Below, piece after piece: positions 45,278 through 56,636 of a DNA stretch of 64,000 bases. The stretch comes from Stenocarpella maydis (Eukaryota; Ascomycota; Sordariomycetes; Diaporthales; Diaporthaceae): the NCBI GenBank assembly GCA_002270565.1, contig NQMI01000036.1, positions 124,001 to 188,000 of the forward strand, written 5' to 3'. Below the pieces are notes generated by a model. That model made no database searches. It was not told where the DNA came from and was given only the letters and a program-made list of their open reading frames with translations. The translations under genes were made by a program, and so were the position numbers. Every line of letters begins with the position of its first letter. The first letter of the stretch is position 1.

Positions 45278-48200
45278 CTACTCTCGTTTTCTTCCCTCGG
45301 CGTCTTCGACCATGATCTCTGGGGCGGGGGCGGTGTTGGGGCTGAGCCCATCAGAGGCATCCGAGACGACGACGACGGGCGACTCGGCCGAGGCGGTGTT
45401 TGTCCCCTGGCGCACCTGCGCGCTGGCAGCGCCCTCGCTCCCGGCGGCCTCCTCGTCGGCTGCCTTCTTGTTCCTCCTGAACAGCCTGCCAACACGGCCG
45501 AGGGAGCGGCCGAGGGAGCGGTAGGCGACGGCCACGGGCCCGCCGACGACGTGGGCGATGCGCGCGAACCACGGGTCGGGGAAGAGCCGGACCGCGACGG
45601 CCCAGGGCATGCACAACAGGGCGAGGACGATGGACACGGCCCACTGGGGCCCGTCGAGCCCGCCGACGACCACCGAGAAGACGCGGCCGCCGACGAAGAT
45701 GATGGCGACCTGCAGGCCGACCATGAGGATGTTGATGAAGATGAAGAAGTGGTTGCGCTGCAGGCCCTCGAAGATGTTGAACTTGTTGTCAAGGCGGCGG
45801 TTGTTGAACTCGTTGAAGATCTGCATCCAGACGAAGGTGTTGAAGACGACGGTGCGCAGCTGGTCGTTGCTGTACGAGGGGAAGATGCGCGCGCCGGCAA
45901 AGTAGAGGGTGAAGGTGACGGCCAGCTGGAAGACGGCCTGCCCGACGATCATCTTCCACATGTTGGTGGTGATGAGCGGGGCCTTCTTGCCCTGCGGGGG
46001 CCTGTTGAGGATCTTCTCCGTGGGCGGGTCCGTCGCCAGCGCCAGGGCAGCGAAGGTGTCCATGATGAGGTTGACCCAGAGGAGCTGCACGGCCGTCAGG
46101 ACGGAGCGCATGTCCGGGTCCGAGACGGCCGAGACAAAGGCGAGGAGCACGGCTGTGATGTTGACGGTGATTTGGAACTGGGTGCCGGGTCAGCAGGCTG
46201 CAACCGGCTGGGACGGCTGGGCGAGCACATACCTGGAGGAACTTCTGGACCGCGTCGTTGACGGCGCGGCCCCACTTCAGAGCCATGATGATAGACGTGA
46301 AGTTGTCGTCCATCAGCACGATGGCGGACGCCTCCTTGGCGACCTCGGTCCCGGAGATGCCCATCGAGAAGCCAACGTCGGCAGCCTTGAGCGCAGGGGC
46401 ATCGTTGGTCCCGTCGCCGGTGACCGCGACCGTCTCTCCGAGGCGCTTGAGGCGGGTGACCAGGATCCTCTTGTCCTCGGGCGAGGACCGCGCGAGGACC
46501 TGCAGCCTGGGGAGGGTGGCATCCATGTCAGCCTCGCCGAGGGCCCGGAAGACAGGCCCCTCCATGACGACGCCGCCCTCGGTGAGGATGCCACACTCGG
46601 TGGCGATGGCACGCGCGGTCACTGCGTTGTCGCCCGTGACCATGCGGACGACCACGCCGGCGTGCTGGGCCTTGCGGACCGACTCGGGCACGCCCGGGCG
46701 GACGGGGTCCTGGATGCCCACGACGCCGAGGAAGACGAGGTCCTTGAGGACGGATGCGAACACGACGGAGCCATCCTCGACGCTGGCGCCCGGCGGTGGC
46801 CACTGCTGGTAGTCGCGGTAGACGATGCCGATGGTGCGGAGGGACTGGCGGGCGTAGCTGTCGATGGTGGCGAGGAGCTCGGCCCTGTCGGGCTGGCCCA
46901 TGGCGGCGGCGGCGGCGGAGAGGTCGGTGGTGTCGGCCCTGGAGGAGCAGCAGTCCAGGACGATCTCGGAGGCGCCCTTGACCAGGAGCCGGTAACCGCC
47001 GTCGCGCAGCCTGACGACGGCGCCCATGCACTTCTTGCCCGAGTCGAAGGGGAACATCTGCACCACCTGCTCGTTGGAGCGCGCCTCCGCCAGCGACTGC
47101 ATGCCCAGCTGGTCCCTGGCCAGCTGCAGGAGGGCCGTCTCGGTCTTGGATCCGATGAAGGCGAACTGGCCCTCGTCCTGGCCCTCGAAGGCCGTCGAGT
47201 TGACGGCAACAGACTGGACGATGGTCTCCTTGGCCGCGCGGGTCAGGCTGGACGCCCACTGGGAGACGGTCACGCTGGACCTTTCGTCCTCTGCCTTGGC
47301 GAAGCTGGTCGGCCCAAACGTGCCGGCGACAACCGTCATCTTGTTGGTGGTGAGTGTGCCGGTCTTGTCAGAGCACACAGTTGTGGCGTTGCCCATGGTC
47401 TCGCAGGCACGGAGTACCCGCACGAGGTTGTTCTCCTTGAGCATGCGGGTGGTTGCGAAGGCCAAGGCGAGCGTCACGGCCAGTGGGAGTCCCTCGGGCA
47501 CAGCAACGACGATGATGGTGATGGCGACGATCAGGATGTCCTGGTTTGCAAGGTCAGCCTCCAGAGCAAACGAGGAGGAGAATAAGAAAGCTTGAGCTCA
47601 CCATGAAGGTTGATGCCTTTGATGGGCCATCGCGGGGGTCGTCTGGCAGGTTGGCCAGGAAGCGGAAGAGCAGGACGAAGAACAGCAGCAGGGCGGCACT
47701 CCCACCGAGCTTGGCGATGGCCTCAGCCAGTCCCTCGAGCTTCTTCTGGAGCGGTGTGGCCTCAACCTCGGTCCGGACGGACATCATGATCTTGCCGAAG
47801 CTGGAGTAGGGGCCCACCGAGGTGCAGACGAAGGTGCCCATGCCCTCGAGGACCTTGGCGCCGGAGATGATGAAGGGGTCGAGGTCGGCCGACCTTGCCC
47901 TCTCGCCGCTCTCGAGCATCCTGAAGACGTGGTCGCCGGCCGTCTTCTTGAGGGCGTCAGACTCGCCGGTGGCCGAGGACTCATCGCACTTGAGGTCGTG
48001 GCCGCTGATGAAGATGCCGTCGACGGGGATGAGGTCGCCGGGCTCAAGGTTCACCACGTCGCCGACCAGGAGATCATGCACGTTGACGATGACGGCCTTG
48101 CCGCTGCGGATTACCTTGATCTCGCGGTCGTCCTTCTTCTCGTTGAGCCGCACGAACGCCTTTTCCTTCTGCCAGTCATTGACCGAGCCAACGCCGACGA

Positions 48201-48945
48201 CGATGATGATGGCGACACAGATGGCGACGCCCTCGATCCAGTCCACGGCCGGTGGTGCGCCGTCGGGGTGATCGACGCCAAAGGTCTCGTAGAGGCCGAG
48301 GGCGAGGGAGATGACAGCGGCGACAGTCAGCAGGATCAGGACCTTGTCGTTGTAGGCGTTCCACATGAGCCTCCAGAGTGGTGTGGCCTTCTTGGGTGGC
48401 AGGACGTTGCGGCCGTACACCCTGGTGCGGTCGGCGAACGCCTCTCCGCCGGGCGCTGGTGATGACTCCGGCTTGGCCTCGGTGCCGTCAACCGCCTCTT
48501 GGAAGGCAATCTTCCTCGGCACCCTGGTCTCGTCTATGCTCAGGCCGGCGCTGAGATCGGTCTGGAGGCCCCTGGCGATCCCCCTGAGCCCGCCGAGGGC
48601 CCTGTAGGCGGCCAGAGACTTCGGGTTGAGCAGCTTGTTGAGCTGGCCCGGGCTGAAGGCGAAGGGGTTGTCGTCGACCTTGAAGTCGCCCTCGGTGCCG
48701 GGATCCGGCCGCAGGGCTTCCTCCCTGTCGACGACCTGGGTGGTGACGCTGGCGGACCGGCTCCTGTTGTCCGGGGTGAGGAAGGGGTCTTCTGAACCTG
48801 CTGGAGTCAGGAAGGGGTTTGAGGTTGTGGAAACTCCCGAGGGAGAGACTCCAAGCGTACTGGCACCAGAGTCCTGGCGGACACGCGTGTTCACCGAAAG
48901 AGGTGGCGGCGCCAGGCTGCTGCTGTGGTTGTTGGTGCTCGCCAT
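45278..48945 (-). CDS. P-type Ca2+-ATPase, PMC1/PMCA type
   Basis: Exons (minus) are 48945-47602, 47540-46233 and 46177-45278, giving 1183 residues. All P2B-type ATPase signatures are present. They are the ATGES actuator loop (about residue 315), VAVPEGLPLAV in M4 (Pro463-Leu466), CSDKTGTLT with the phosphorylated Asp506, KGASE in the nucleotide domain, GDGTNDAPALKAADVGFSMG, and WVNLIMDTFAALALATDPP in M6. Ten hydrophobic segments can be placed. The enzyme moves Ca2+ out of the cytosol, into the vacuole for yeast Pmc1 or across the plasma membrane in some filamentous fungi. The Ser/Thr/Pro-rich 100-residue N-terminus contains NPFLTPAGSEDPFLTP, a duplicated motif, and LRGIARGLQTDLSAGL, which is typical of the autoregulatory region. 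Introns are 61 and 55 nt. The very GC-rich codons create long antisense open frames, which are not genes. Confidence 0.95.
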
Positions 48946-51900
48946 GTCTGCTTTGGGAGTCCGAGAACACGCTATGCGGCCGTTGTCATTTGCGTATAAG
49001 TACGGCCTCAGAATATGTATATCCGCATGTATTTGGCCCCCTGGTCGGGAGTGATGTGGTCTGGCTGAGGGGGTAAATGGAGAAAGACCTCGGGCCACTT
49101 CAGGGCCCTCGGTCAGAGAAGAGATGTGTATAGACTATTTCCGAGCAGATACTGTTACACAACAGTAGGCAGGCACACACAATGCGGATGTGGCTGGAAG
49201 AGAGCTGGATATCAAGGTATATAAAAAGTCGAGAGGCGGGCCGCCAGGATGAGAGCTGTATGGGTGATTGTGTACTTATTGTGGCATCTGGACGGCAATG
49301 TGAAGTGACGGCGGGGAGGGATGAGGGCTCGAGGGAACCGAGCAAGGGTGTGTATGAGTGAATGGGTCCCCGGGATGATGGGATCAAAGTGTATGAAGGC
49401 AGAGAATGAGCACTTGTTGAGCGGCATGTACCAAGGAGGCGTCCGACAGGAGGCGGAGTGCGGTCTGCTTGGCCTAGGGGCGGGGCAAATGTCTTGGTAG
49501 AATACCGCCGGGTACATGGTTATACAATGTGAAGATAGATGGAGAAAAGGCTGCAGGCTCATCTCGAGGGGATATTGCGATGCTATTGGGGATCCATGCC
49601 CCCCTCCCCCCCCCCGGATGCCAACCATCGGCCCAAGTGTCCCATGTAGAAGGAAAAGACTAGCAGAGAGGTGCAGTTAGGGAGAGCGGGCGCGGCGCCG
49701 GTGTCACGCTGCGAGTCCGAAGTGGCAGGTCAGATCCGCGCCCAGAGCCCCAGCGAGCTTGGCCATGAGGTTCATGTGAGGCTGTGCAAAATGCTGCAGG
49801 CTGGCCAGAACCAGCCAGACGTGCAAGATGAGGAGGCCTGCCGAGCTGCCGAGCCGCCAGCCAACGCCGTTTCGAGACGACCCGGCTTATAATGGCAGAA
49901 TGGTTTGGGCTCCTACCGGCCTCCCCCCAGGCCTCCTTTTCTCTTGCTACCGAGCTGCCCTTGCTGCCCTCCCCCGGGTGCGCGTGCACACTAACGCGGG
50001 GATATTGCGTAGTGTTATTCATACACTCCCTTACCGCCTGGCTTGCCGCTGTCGTGATCCGCGTGTCGCGTCTTTGTCATGATACAAGCGAAAGCACATG
50101 CATGCATGCACACGTGCGTGCAAGCGTGCGCTTTCTCTCAAGTCACTCCCGCAACCCACCCGCTAACTAGTCTACCTAGGTAGGGTAGCCAGCTCGCCTA
50201 CTCGGTCTTGGTCGTCTGTTTTCTCTTGTTGTTTTGTTTCAACTCCCATCGGTCTTTCTCTCTCTCCCTCCCTGCTGATGGGCAACTCGAGGCGATCCTC
50301 TGGCCTGATGTATCCGTGTGTTCGCGACGCCACCACCCCACCCCACACTAACAAGTAGCCGCTCCCCTTAGCCACCAGATACTGTCCGCGTTAAGCCATC
50401 TAGGTCATCAAAGTCTGCCACTCCCGTGAACTAATGAGGCCCTACATCTCACCTGTTCCTTCCATGACGCCTGGCCTTGTTTTCTGCCACGCTTGCATTA
50501 ACTCAGGCAGGATGCGCCTTTAGTCACTCGCAGGCCGGGCGCTGGCCATCCCTACCGTGTATAGGCTGGCAGTTCTGGCCGCTCCCGCGTGGTCACTCAC
50601 CACTGTCAGGGAGGGATGCCTTGTTTTCCGGGGCCATCAAACAGACTTTGGGCCTCCTTGCGCGCCAAGGAGCCCGTGGTGCACCAGAGGGAGGCTGTGC
50701 TCTGAAAATCCCCATCCGCCAAGTCACTGGGCAGGTGAAGATCCGCCGCTGGCTCCTAGTTTGCCGCGAGCGAAGTGCTTCTCGATGTTTGACAAGCTCA
50801 CTAGGTTTTTGTCGCCTGCTGCACCACGCTGCACCAACGCCGTGACCCGCCAAGCATCGGCAAAACTTAACAAATCTTGAATTGCAAACCTCGCCGTACT
50901 GCTATGTAGACATCGAGCACTATCACGCGTTAGGCCCTTGGCGTATTCACGAAACATCACCCACAGGCGGGGGTCGGTTATCATCGCGAGTCGAACGACA
51001 CCTTAATTGCGTCATTGCGTGCATCCCACGTCAAAAGCCAAAATCCAAAAAGGACTTCGATGTAACTGTCAGCTCAAAACTTGTTTGTGCACCGCTGTTG
51101 GATGGCCTGCAGCCCACAGCACAAGGTCGAGAGATATTGCTGCAATGCATTGTGGTAATCAAACTGACTATCGTGACATAGAGCAACAGTCTGCAGCAAC
51201 AGTGCGGTCCCGGTTATAATCTGCCCACGCTATATCTAATGCGCTCAAGGAGGACAAGACGAACAACAATGCAGAATCTCGAAATGGAGCAAGTAGACCA
51301 TGGATCGGTGCCGACTAGGTGGTAAGGTGGGTACGTCGGTCCGAACATGCGACGACTTCGCAGATCATCACAGATACTAGGAGGGAACAATAAGAGCCAA
51401 AAGTTTGCCTCGGCCCTAGCAGGTGCTCTCAGGGTGTGCTAGCAGACCAGGAGTCTTGCCAATGTCTCATCTCCGAGCGAGATTCCAGCAGATTTCTGGG
51501 CAAAGACCTTACGCAAGCCATCACTTTCCAACACAGTTTCAGAGTAGCCTCACCCGTCAAGTTGGGACGGCGGGCGATCATCCAAAAAGATGTTTCAATC
51601 CTGATTGTGGGCCCGCCCTGCCCTGGCCTGCCGCCCTCCTTCTCCCCCGCCTCCCCGGCCGCTGTATCTATCTGCCTCCGTCTCGCTCGGGGCCTGGAAA
51701 CAAAGAGAACACGAACAAGCTACCGAGAAAACTGCTATCTCCTGCCGGAGGTCTCTTGTGACCGCCGCTGCCCTACCATTGCATTTGCCAAGTAAGGCTG
51801 AGCAGCTCGGCCAGGGACGTTTCTCCTCACCAGCGTCCATAACTACATCCCGATCCGTGAGCCCCCGCCCCTTCGCCCGCGGCAGTCAGGTTCCCCGGGA

Positions 51901-54658
51901 GGAGGGTGGTGGCCGGGAACGCCCTCGTGCCTTGGCCAAGAGGTGCGGAAGGGGCCTGCCGAGCCCTGGGTGTGCGGGAGACCTCGCTCTCGGAGGAGAG
52001 CGGGAGATTTGTTTGCCGGAAGCCATCACCAACTCCTCCCTTGTCTTTTTCCCTTTCCCACGGGAACCGCAACAGGCGCACCAGAAGGGTGCGGCCAGCG
52101 AGCGCAGCACATGCACCCGCCGTGCAGCGACCATTCAAAATGTTCAGGGCCGAGACTTTGAGGCAGTGCAGTCTCGTCTTGCATACATGAGGACCTCCAC
52201 GTCGATCCTCCCCGCTGGCAGTCATGCCCGTCTCCAGTTACTGGTGGTATTGCGGCCTGGGTACGCCATGTATTGCTTCCCTTGACGCGGCGGGCCAGAG
52301 GGGTCTGAGACTGTCCCAGGCCAATTCCCCGACGAAATGGCGAGTCTGCCTCGCCTTGGCCCATGAAGCTGGTCAGGTCAGGCACTGTTTCTGTTTTGTT
52401 TGATGGGGCTATATCGGCATCGAGATATTCTCCGGAACTGCCAGCGCGGAATATTCCTGGCGCGCCGTGCGTCAGATACGTACGTTGCGTACGTTACGTA
52501 CGTACATCCCTACACCCGGCCGTGTTCACGACTAAAGTTTATCAAAGACACTCTCTTGCCGGGGGAACGGGGTGATGATCGCTGCGTCACACACCAGATG
52601 GACTTGAAGAGCTGAATTGACTACCTAGATACGTTGTGTTGTAAACCCAGAGTTGGTGTGCCTTCAAATAAGGTTCTTATTCTGTGTTGACCGGGCCTCG
52701 AGTGCTACTAGTACCTATAGGCAGCTGGTCACTCGCTGACTGCTCGTAGGCAAGCCGTGATCGGAGGTTGTTGTTTTGATGAAGTGATACTATGCAAAGA
52801 CGCATTTCGTGCATTCGTGGGAGCTGCCGAAGCAGAAGTGCTGTTCACAAGTGTGCACCTTCGATTCAGTTCCTCTGCCCTTGTCAGGCGGGCTGGCTGA
52901 GTTTCGCAGAGCCTCATAGACAACCAAGGTACCAGGTGACTACTAGTAGTGTAAGACTCATCGTTACTATCGTATATAGAGAGCCCCAGTGCGATCCTCA
53001 AGGAAAACACAGCCACTAATCCCAAGCTGTTGCGCTCGATTCAGCTGCACACAAGTCATCGGCGCCTCCCCGTCGCCGCGTCAACCGTACTTGAGATGCC
53101 AGGCACGACTCAAGTAAGTGGATAGAAAGTGGCTCCTCCGAGCCAAAACGCGTCACGTATCCGTCATGCTAGTGACTCCAGCCACGGCGGACCGTGTAAT
53201 CCACCGCGTGTGCGTAGGCAACAAGTCAGCAAAGACTTTGCTCGCTAGTTTCAATGAGGCCTCGGGCTCTGTTGTCTCCCAGAGGCAAAACCATAGCTGC
53301 GGCCGTTTGCCAAGAGTCACCAGGGCTGCTCCGCCACTTTTCATCAGAGACAATCTCGTCAGGATATTCGTGAGATCCAGCAAGATGTCGTTTATGGCTG
53401 AGACATTTCTTGGGTGGATGCCGGGAGTTGGAAGCGGGGGAAGAGCTTTCCGGATACGTGAAGAATAGTCAGCGCTCACATGTTTGCTACCAGACTTCTG
53501 GTTATATCTTGGCCATTAGACTAGTAGCTTTACCCTGGTATACATATTGATACATTGTTGGAAAAGAAATACGGACCTGCATGGCTGTATTAGCGACCAG
53601 GAAACATCTCAATTGTGGCAAGCTGCATAACATTGTCGATGATATTAAGTGAGGCGAGGGGAGTCGGGAGTCACCTTTGGGTCCCGCAGGCATGTGGTAG
53701 TTGTGCCTGCAATACTCTCGGTTTGATTCATACCTGGGGGACCGGTGGAGAACTTTGAAAGCCGTTGTCAAGAAATAGATTCGATTGGCAGCGATATTTT
53801 GTTGCTCCCACCACACTCGGGATATCAACTCGACGAGTGTAAAGGGGAAGTGGATAGGTAGGTATAATTTGCCAGTAACTTAGTTAACAAGGTATTGGCA
53901 AGATCCCTCTGGATTTTACCTTCAAGATTCTGGCTCGAGCAAGATCAACTCTGGTTTATCGATCTGACTGAAGATTCCAAGTTCATGTCTGTTTTTGGTT
54001 GTGTCCGGCTGTCTCAAATGAGATCCTCAGGAGGAGTACAGCACACACTGCAGTCTGCCACCGCCCAAAGAGCGTAGAGGCCTCAGATCCCGCATCTACA
54101 AACAAATTGCGATGTCCCGAAAGCATCATGCAAACCATCTAGTACAAAACTACCTAGGACATGCATGTACCTGTTTCTGATGCGTTGTCTGAGGCCTCAG
54201 TGGCGACCATAAGAGGCTGCACAAATCCGGGTTCTTGGGGCAAGCAGATCCATGTGTAATCGAGGCAGTGAATAATGCGGTCTGACGGGGGGGGGAAGAG
54301 CTTGTTCGGTTGACAGCATCCTTGAAGCTTCTTCTGGAGGGCAGTGTAATTAGTCGTATGCGCACGTCGGGGAGTGGCGGTTTGGGCAGCTCTGGGCCCA
54401 GCCGACTTGCAGAGCAGACCACCATCCGAAGCCTGCTTAGTCATGATTGGTGGCTGGGCTGTAGTGCAGCAAGGGCAGCAGGGTGGGAGGGGCAGCGCAC
54501 GGGCCACAATCCCTATTTGTGCAGACGTGTTTTGTGTCGGCATCAATCAACCCAATCCTCGTCTGTCCGTCTGTCCGCGACACCCACAGCCTGCCAATCC
54601 TCACTCCAAGCAGCCCCAGACCCAGGGAGACGGTCTGATCGAGGCTCCCCCATCTAAC
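48946..54658. other. 5.7-kb gene-poor divergent region
   Basis: This lies between the starts of the Ca2+-ATPase and the polyglutamine gene. It holds CT-rich leaders at both ends, TACCTAGGTAG near 50173, alternating CATGCATG/CGTGCG near 50100, and a run of overlapping ACGTACGT words at 52477-52505. Many short frames on both strands have no motif. A large regulatory region or non-coding transcripts are possible but not shown by sequence. Confidence 0.45.
52477..52505. repeat. overlapping ACGTACGT palindromes
   Basis: TACGTACGTTGCGTACG continues into further TACGTAC units. It is a dense self-complementary microsatellite-like patch. Confidence 0.8.
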
Positions 54659-55110
54659 ATGGCGAATCCAACCCAGCAGGGGTTCTTTGTTCCCGATCTG
54701 CTGGCAACCCTGCCCAACACCCTCGCCTCCATCATCGACCAGCGCGTCAATGCCATCGTCGACCAGCGTTTCCACGACATCGAGCAGCGTCTCGACAACG
54801 TCGAGGCTGTCCTCAGAGCAGAGGGCCGCCTGGCCCCACCCCGCCAGAGCCCGCTGCGCGCCCAGGTCCAGCACCACCAGCAACCACACCACCAGCCTCA
54901 GTTCCAGCAGAACGTGAACCCTCCTCCGCCTCCCCAGCCACAGTCCCATCACTCCCAAAATGTCGTCGACAATACCGATCCCGTACTGGCCCTCGCCAGC
55001 GCCAACCAGGCTGCCGCCATGACTGCCCACCCTGCTCCGCCTGTCCCGCAACAACAGCAACAACAGCAACAGCAACAACATCAGCAGCAGCAGCAGCAGC
55101 AACAGGCCCA

Positions 55111-55182
<72 letters not shown>

Positions 55183-55825
55183 GGCCCAGCAGCAGCAGCA
55201 GCAGCAGCAACAGGCACAGCAACAACAGCCTCAGCCTCAGCCACAAATGGCCCCGCCGCCCGCCCCTGTCCTCCACGCAATGCCTCCCGTGCCTATGGAG
55301 ATCCCGCCCGAGGGCTTCCCAATCTCCAGCCGCGCCACCATGCAGCTCGAGCTGGACACCTTCACCATCCCGCGCGGTTACTCGATGCGAATGAGCGGCA
55401 CCCGCGACATGGGCAAGGGCAAGCGCAAGATCCGATGGATCTGCTTCCGCGCCGGCGAGGCCCGCTACAGCGAGGCCTCCAAGGCGGCTGGCATGCCCGA
55501 GCGCAGCTCCAAGAAGTGCAACTGCCCCTTCAAGTTCGAATGCGTCGAGACCTTCCGCGACTCCAACATGTGGGTCGTCCACCACCACATCACCCCGGGC
55601 ACCACAACACACAACCACCCGCCCTCGGACCCGAGCGAGGACCCCCGCAGCCGGAAGCTGCCGCCCAACGTGGCCTCCGAGGTCGACGGCTGGCTGAGGC
55701 AGGGCTGGCAGGTCAGCAAGATTATGACGGAGCTCAAGAACCGTGGCTTCAAGAACGTCCTCAGCCGCGATCTGTACAACCGCCGCCAGCAGCTGAAGCG
55801 CGAGGACGAGAGCGGTGAGGCGTAG
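54659..55825 (+). CDS. polyglutamine protein with FAR1/WRKY-GCM1-like zinc finger
   Basis: A single exon of 388 residues, with ATG at 54659 (TAACATGG). Residues about 10-60 form an amphipathic helix/coiled coil (IIDQRVNAIVDQRFHDIEQRL). A His/Gln/Pro-rich linker leads to a long polyglutamine tract at residues about 130-190, encoded by mixed CAG and CAA. Residues about 225-320 hold a basic region (KGKGKRKIRWICFRAGEAR) and a zinc-finger-like set: KKCNCPFKFEC, then WVVHHHITPGTTTHNHP, matching the C-x-C...H-x-H layout of FAR1-type/MULE-derived WRKY-GCM1 domains. The C-terminus is helical (WLRQGWQVSKIMTELKNRGFKNVLSRDLYNRRQQL). Such proteins are DNA-binding regulators derived from Mutator-like transposases; no transposase catalytic domain is present, so this copy looks domesticated. 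The frame is open upstream to 54374, but the ATG and 5' CT-rich leader favour 54659. Confidence 0.82.
55046..55230 (+). repeat. polyglutamine-coding CAG/CAA tract
   Basis: About 60 nearly continuous Gln codons with interspersed His, Ala and Pro. The centre has uninterrupted CAA triplets (about 55130-55180), the parts on both sides CAG triplets. Length is likely to vary between strains. Confidence 0.9.
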
Positions 55826-55884
55826 AGCTCCCCCGTCGCATCGTTGTCCGAGTCATCCAGGCGCATGAGGGGTTCGGTGTAGCC

Positions 55885-55946
55885 TTCTTCCTCTTCCTCT
55901 TCCTCCTCCTCCTCCTCCTCCTCCTCTTCCTCTTCCTCTTCTTCTT
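55885..55946 (+). repeat. CTT/CTC microsatellite
   Basis: A run of CTTCCTCTTCCTC and CTC triplets just after the stop codon of the polyglutamine gene, probably in its 3' UTR. Confidence 0.8.
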
Positions 55947-56288
55947 TCTATTCTACTAGAGACTGGAGTTGACGGTTCCGGGCGGTGAAAGGTTTCTGCT
56001 CATTTTGTTTTTTTCTGACTGGGTCGATGTTGTACCCAATTCTAAGTCGACACTCATCATCAGCTGTTGTGCCACGGGGCAACCGAGTGTACCTTCACAG
56101 ATCACACGTCTCTTCTAGAGTACTAGGAAGGGCCTTCTTGCCGCCCACTAGACTACGCTGTTACGATCACGTAGGAAGCAAGGTGCTAGATAGGGAATAG
56201 TTCACCTCGCGCTCCTAATATTCCAATTTCTCACTTTCACGATTCATGGAACATGGTCGTTTTTTAAGTCTCGTGCGTCTTGTAGGTG

Positions 56289-56636
56289 CTAGATTTTGCG
56301 GTACTTCTGCACAATGCTAAATGACCCCCTCACGCCTGAAGGCTCTCTTGACTGTGGCGCACAGTTTTTGAAACTCGTGTCTTTAACACCACGTATAAGT
56401 AATATAGAAATGGTCTGGCCATAGTTCTGGAGATCCTCATCTATTTGAGGTACTCGACGTCCAGTAATACCGGGTGTCTGTTTGCTTAAAAGCTGAAGCC
56501 AGTGCTTGGATCCGGGATGCGAAGAAATGGCTAGTTTAAGCATGGTAGATATCCATCCAAGCACAACTCGGCATTTTGGCCTCATCGGAACCTCGGCCGC
56601 TGGATTGATCGCATACTCGAACAAGAGGTGAGCCAT
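56289..56636 (-). pseudogene. ankyrin-like gene fragment
   Basis: A 115-residue frame begins MAHLLFEYAINPAAEVP. The reading stays open for several codons before the ATG (SITIAR), as in an internal exon. MAHLLFEYAINPAAE resembles the second half of an ankyrin repeat, and GQTISILLIRGVKDTS another. The stretch CRVVLGWISTMLKLAISSHPG looks like the region after ankyrin repeats in large fungal NACHT/ankyrin proteins. No other exon is found nearby, so this is probably a relic rather than a working gene. Identification is by resemblance only. Confidence 0.3.

Noticed and set aside
45224..47585. Long plus-strand open frames (345 and 558 codons) opposite the Ca2+-ATPase
   Set aside because: They are antisense to a certain gene with GC-rich third positions, which removes stops on the opposite strand. 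No domains.
52718..52920. Plus-strand frame with coding-like composition (DAFRAFVGAAEAEVLF)
   Set aside because: An equally open antisense frame covers it, and there is no ATG or splice partner.
54437..55618. 393-codon Leu-rich frame opposite the polyglutamine gene
   Set aside because: Reverse complement of CAG/CAA repeats gives poly-Leu. It is a shadow.
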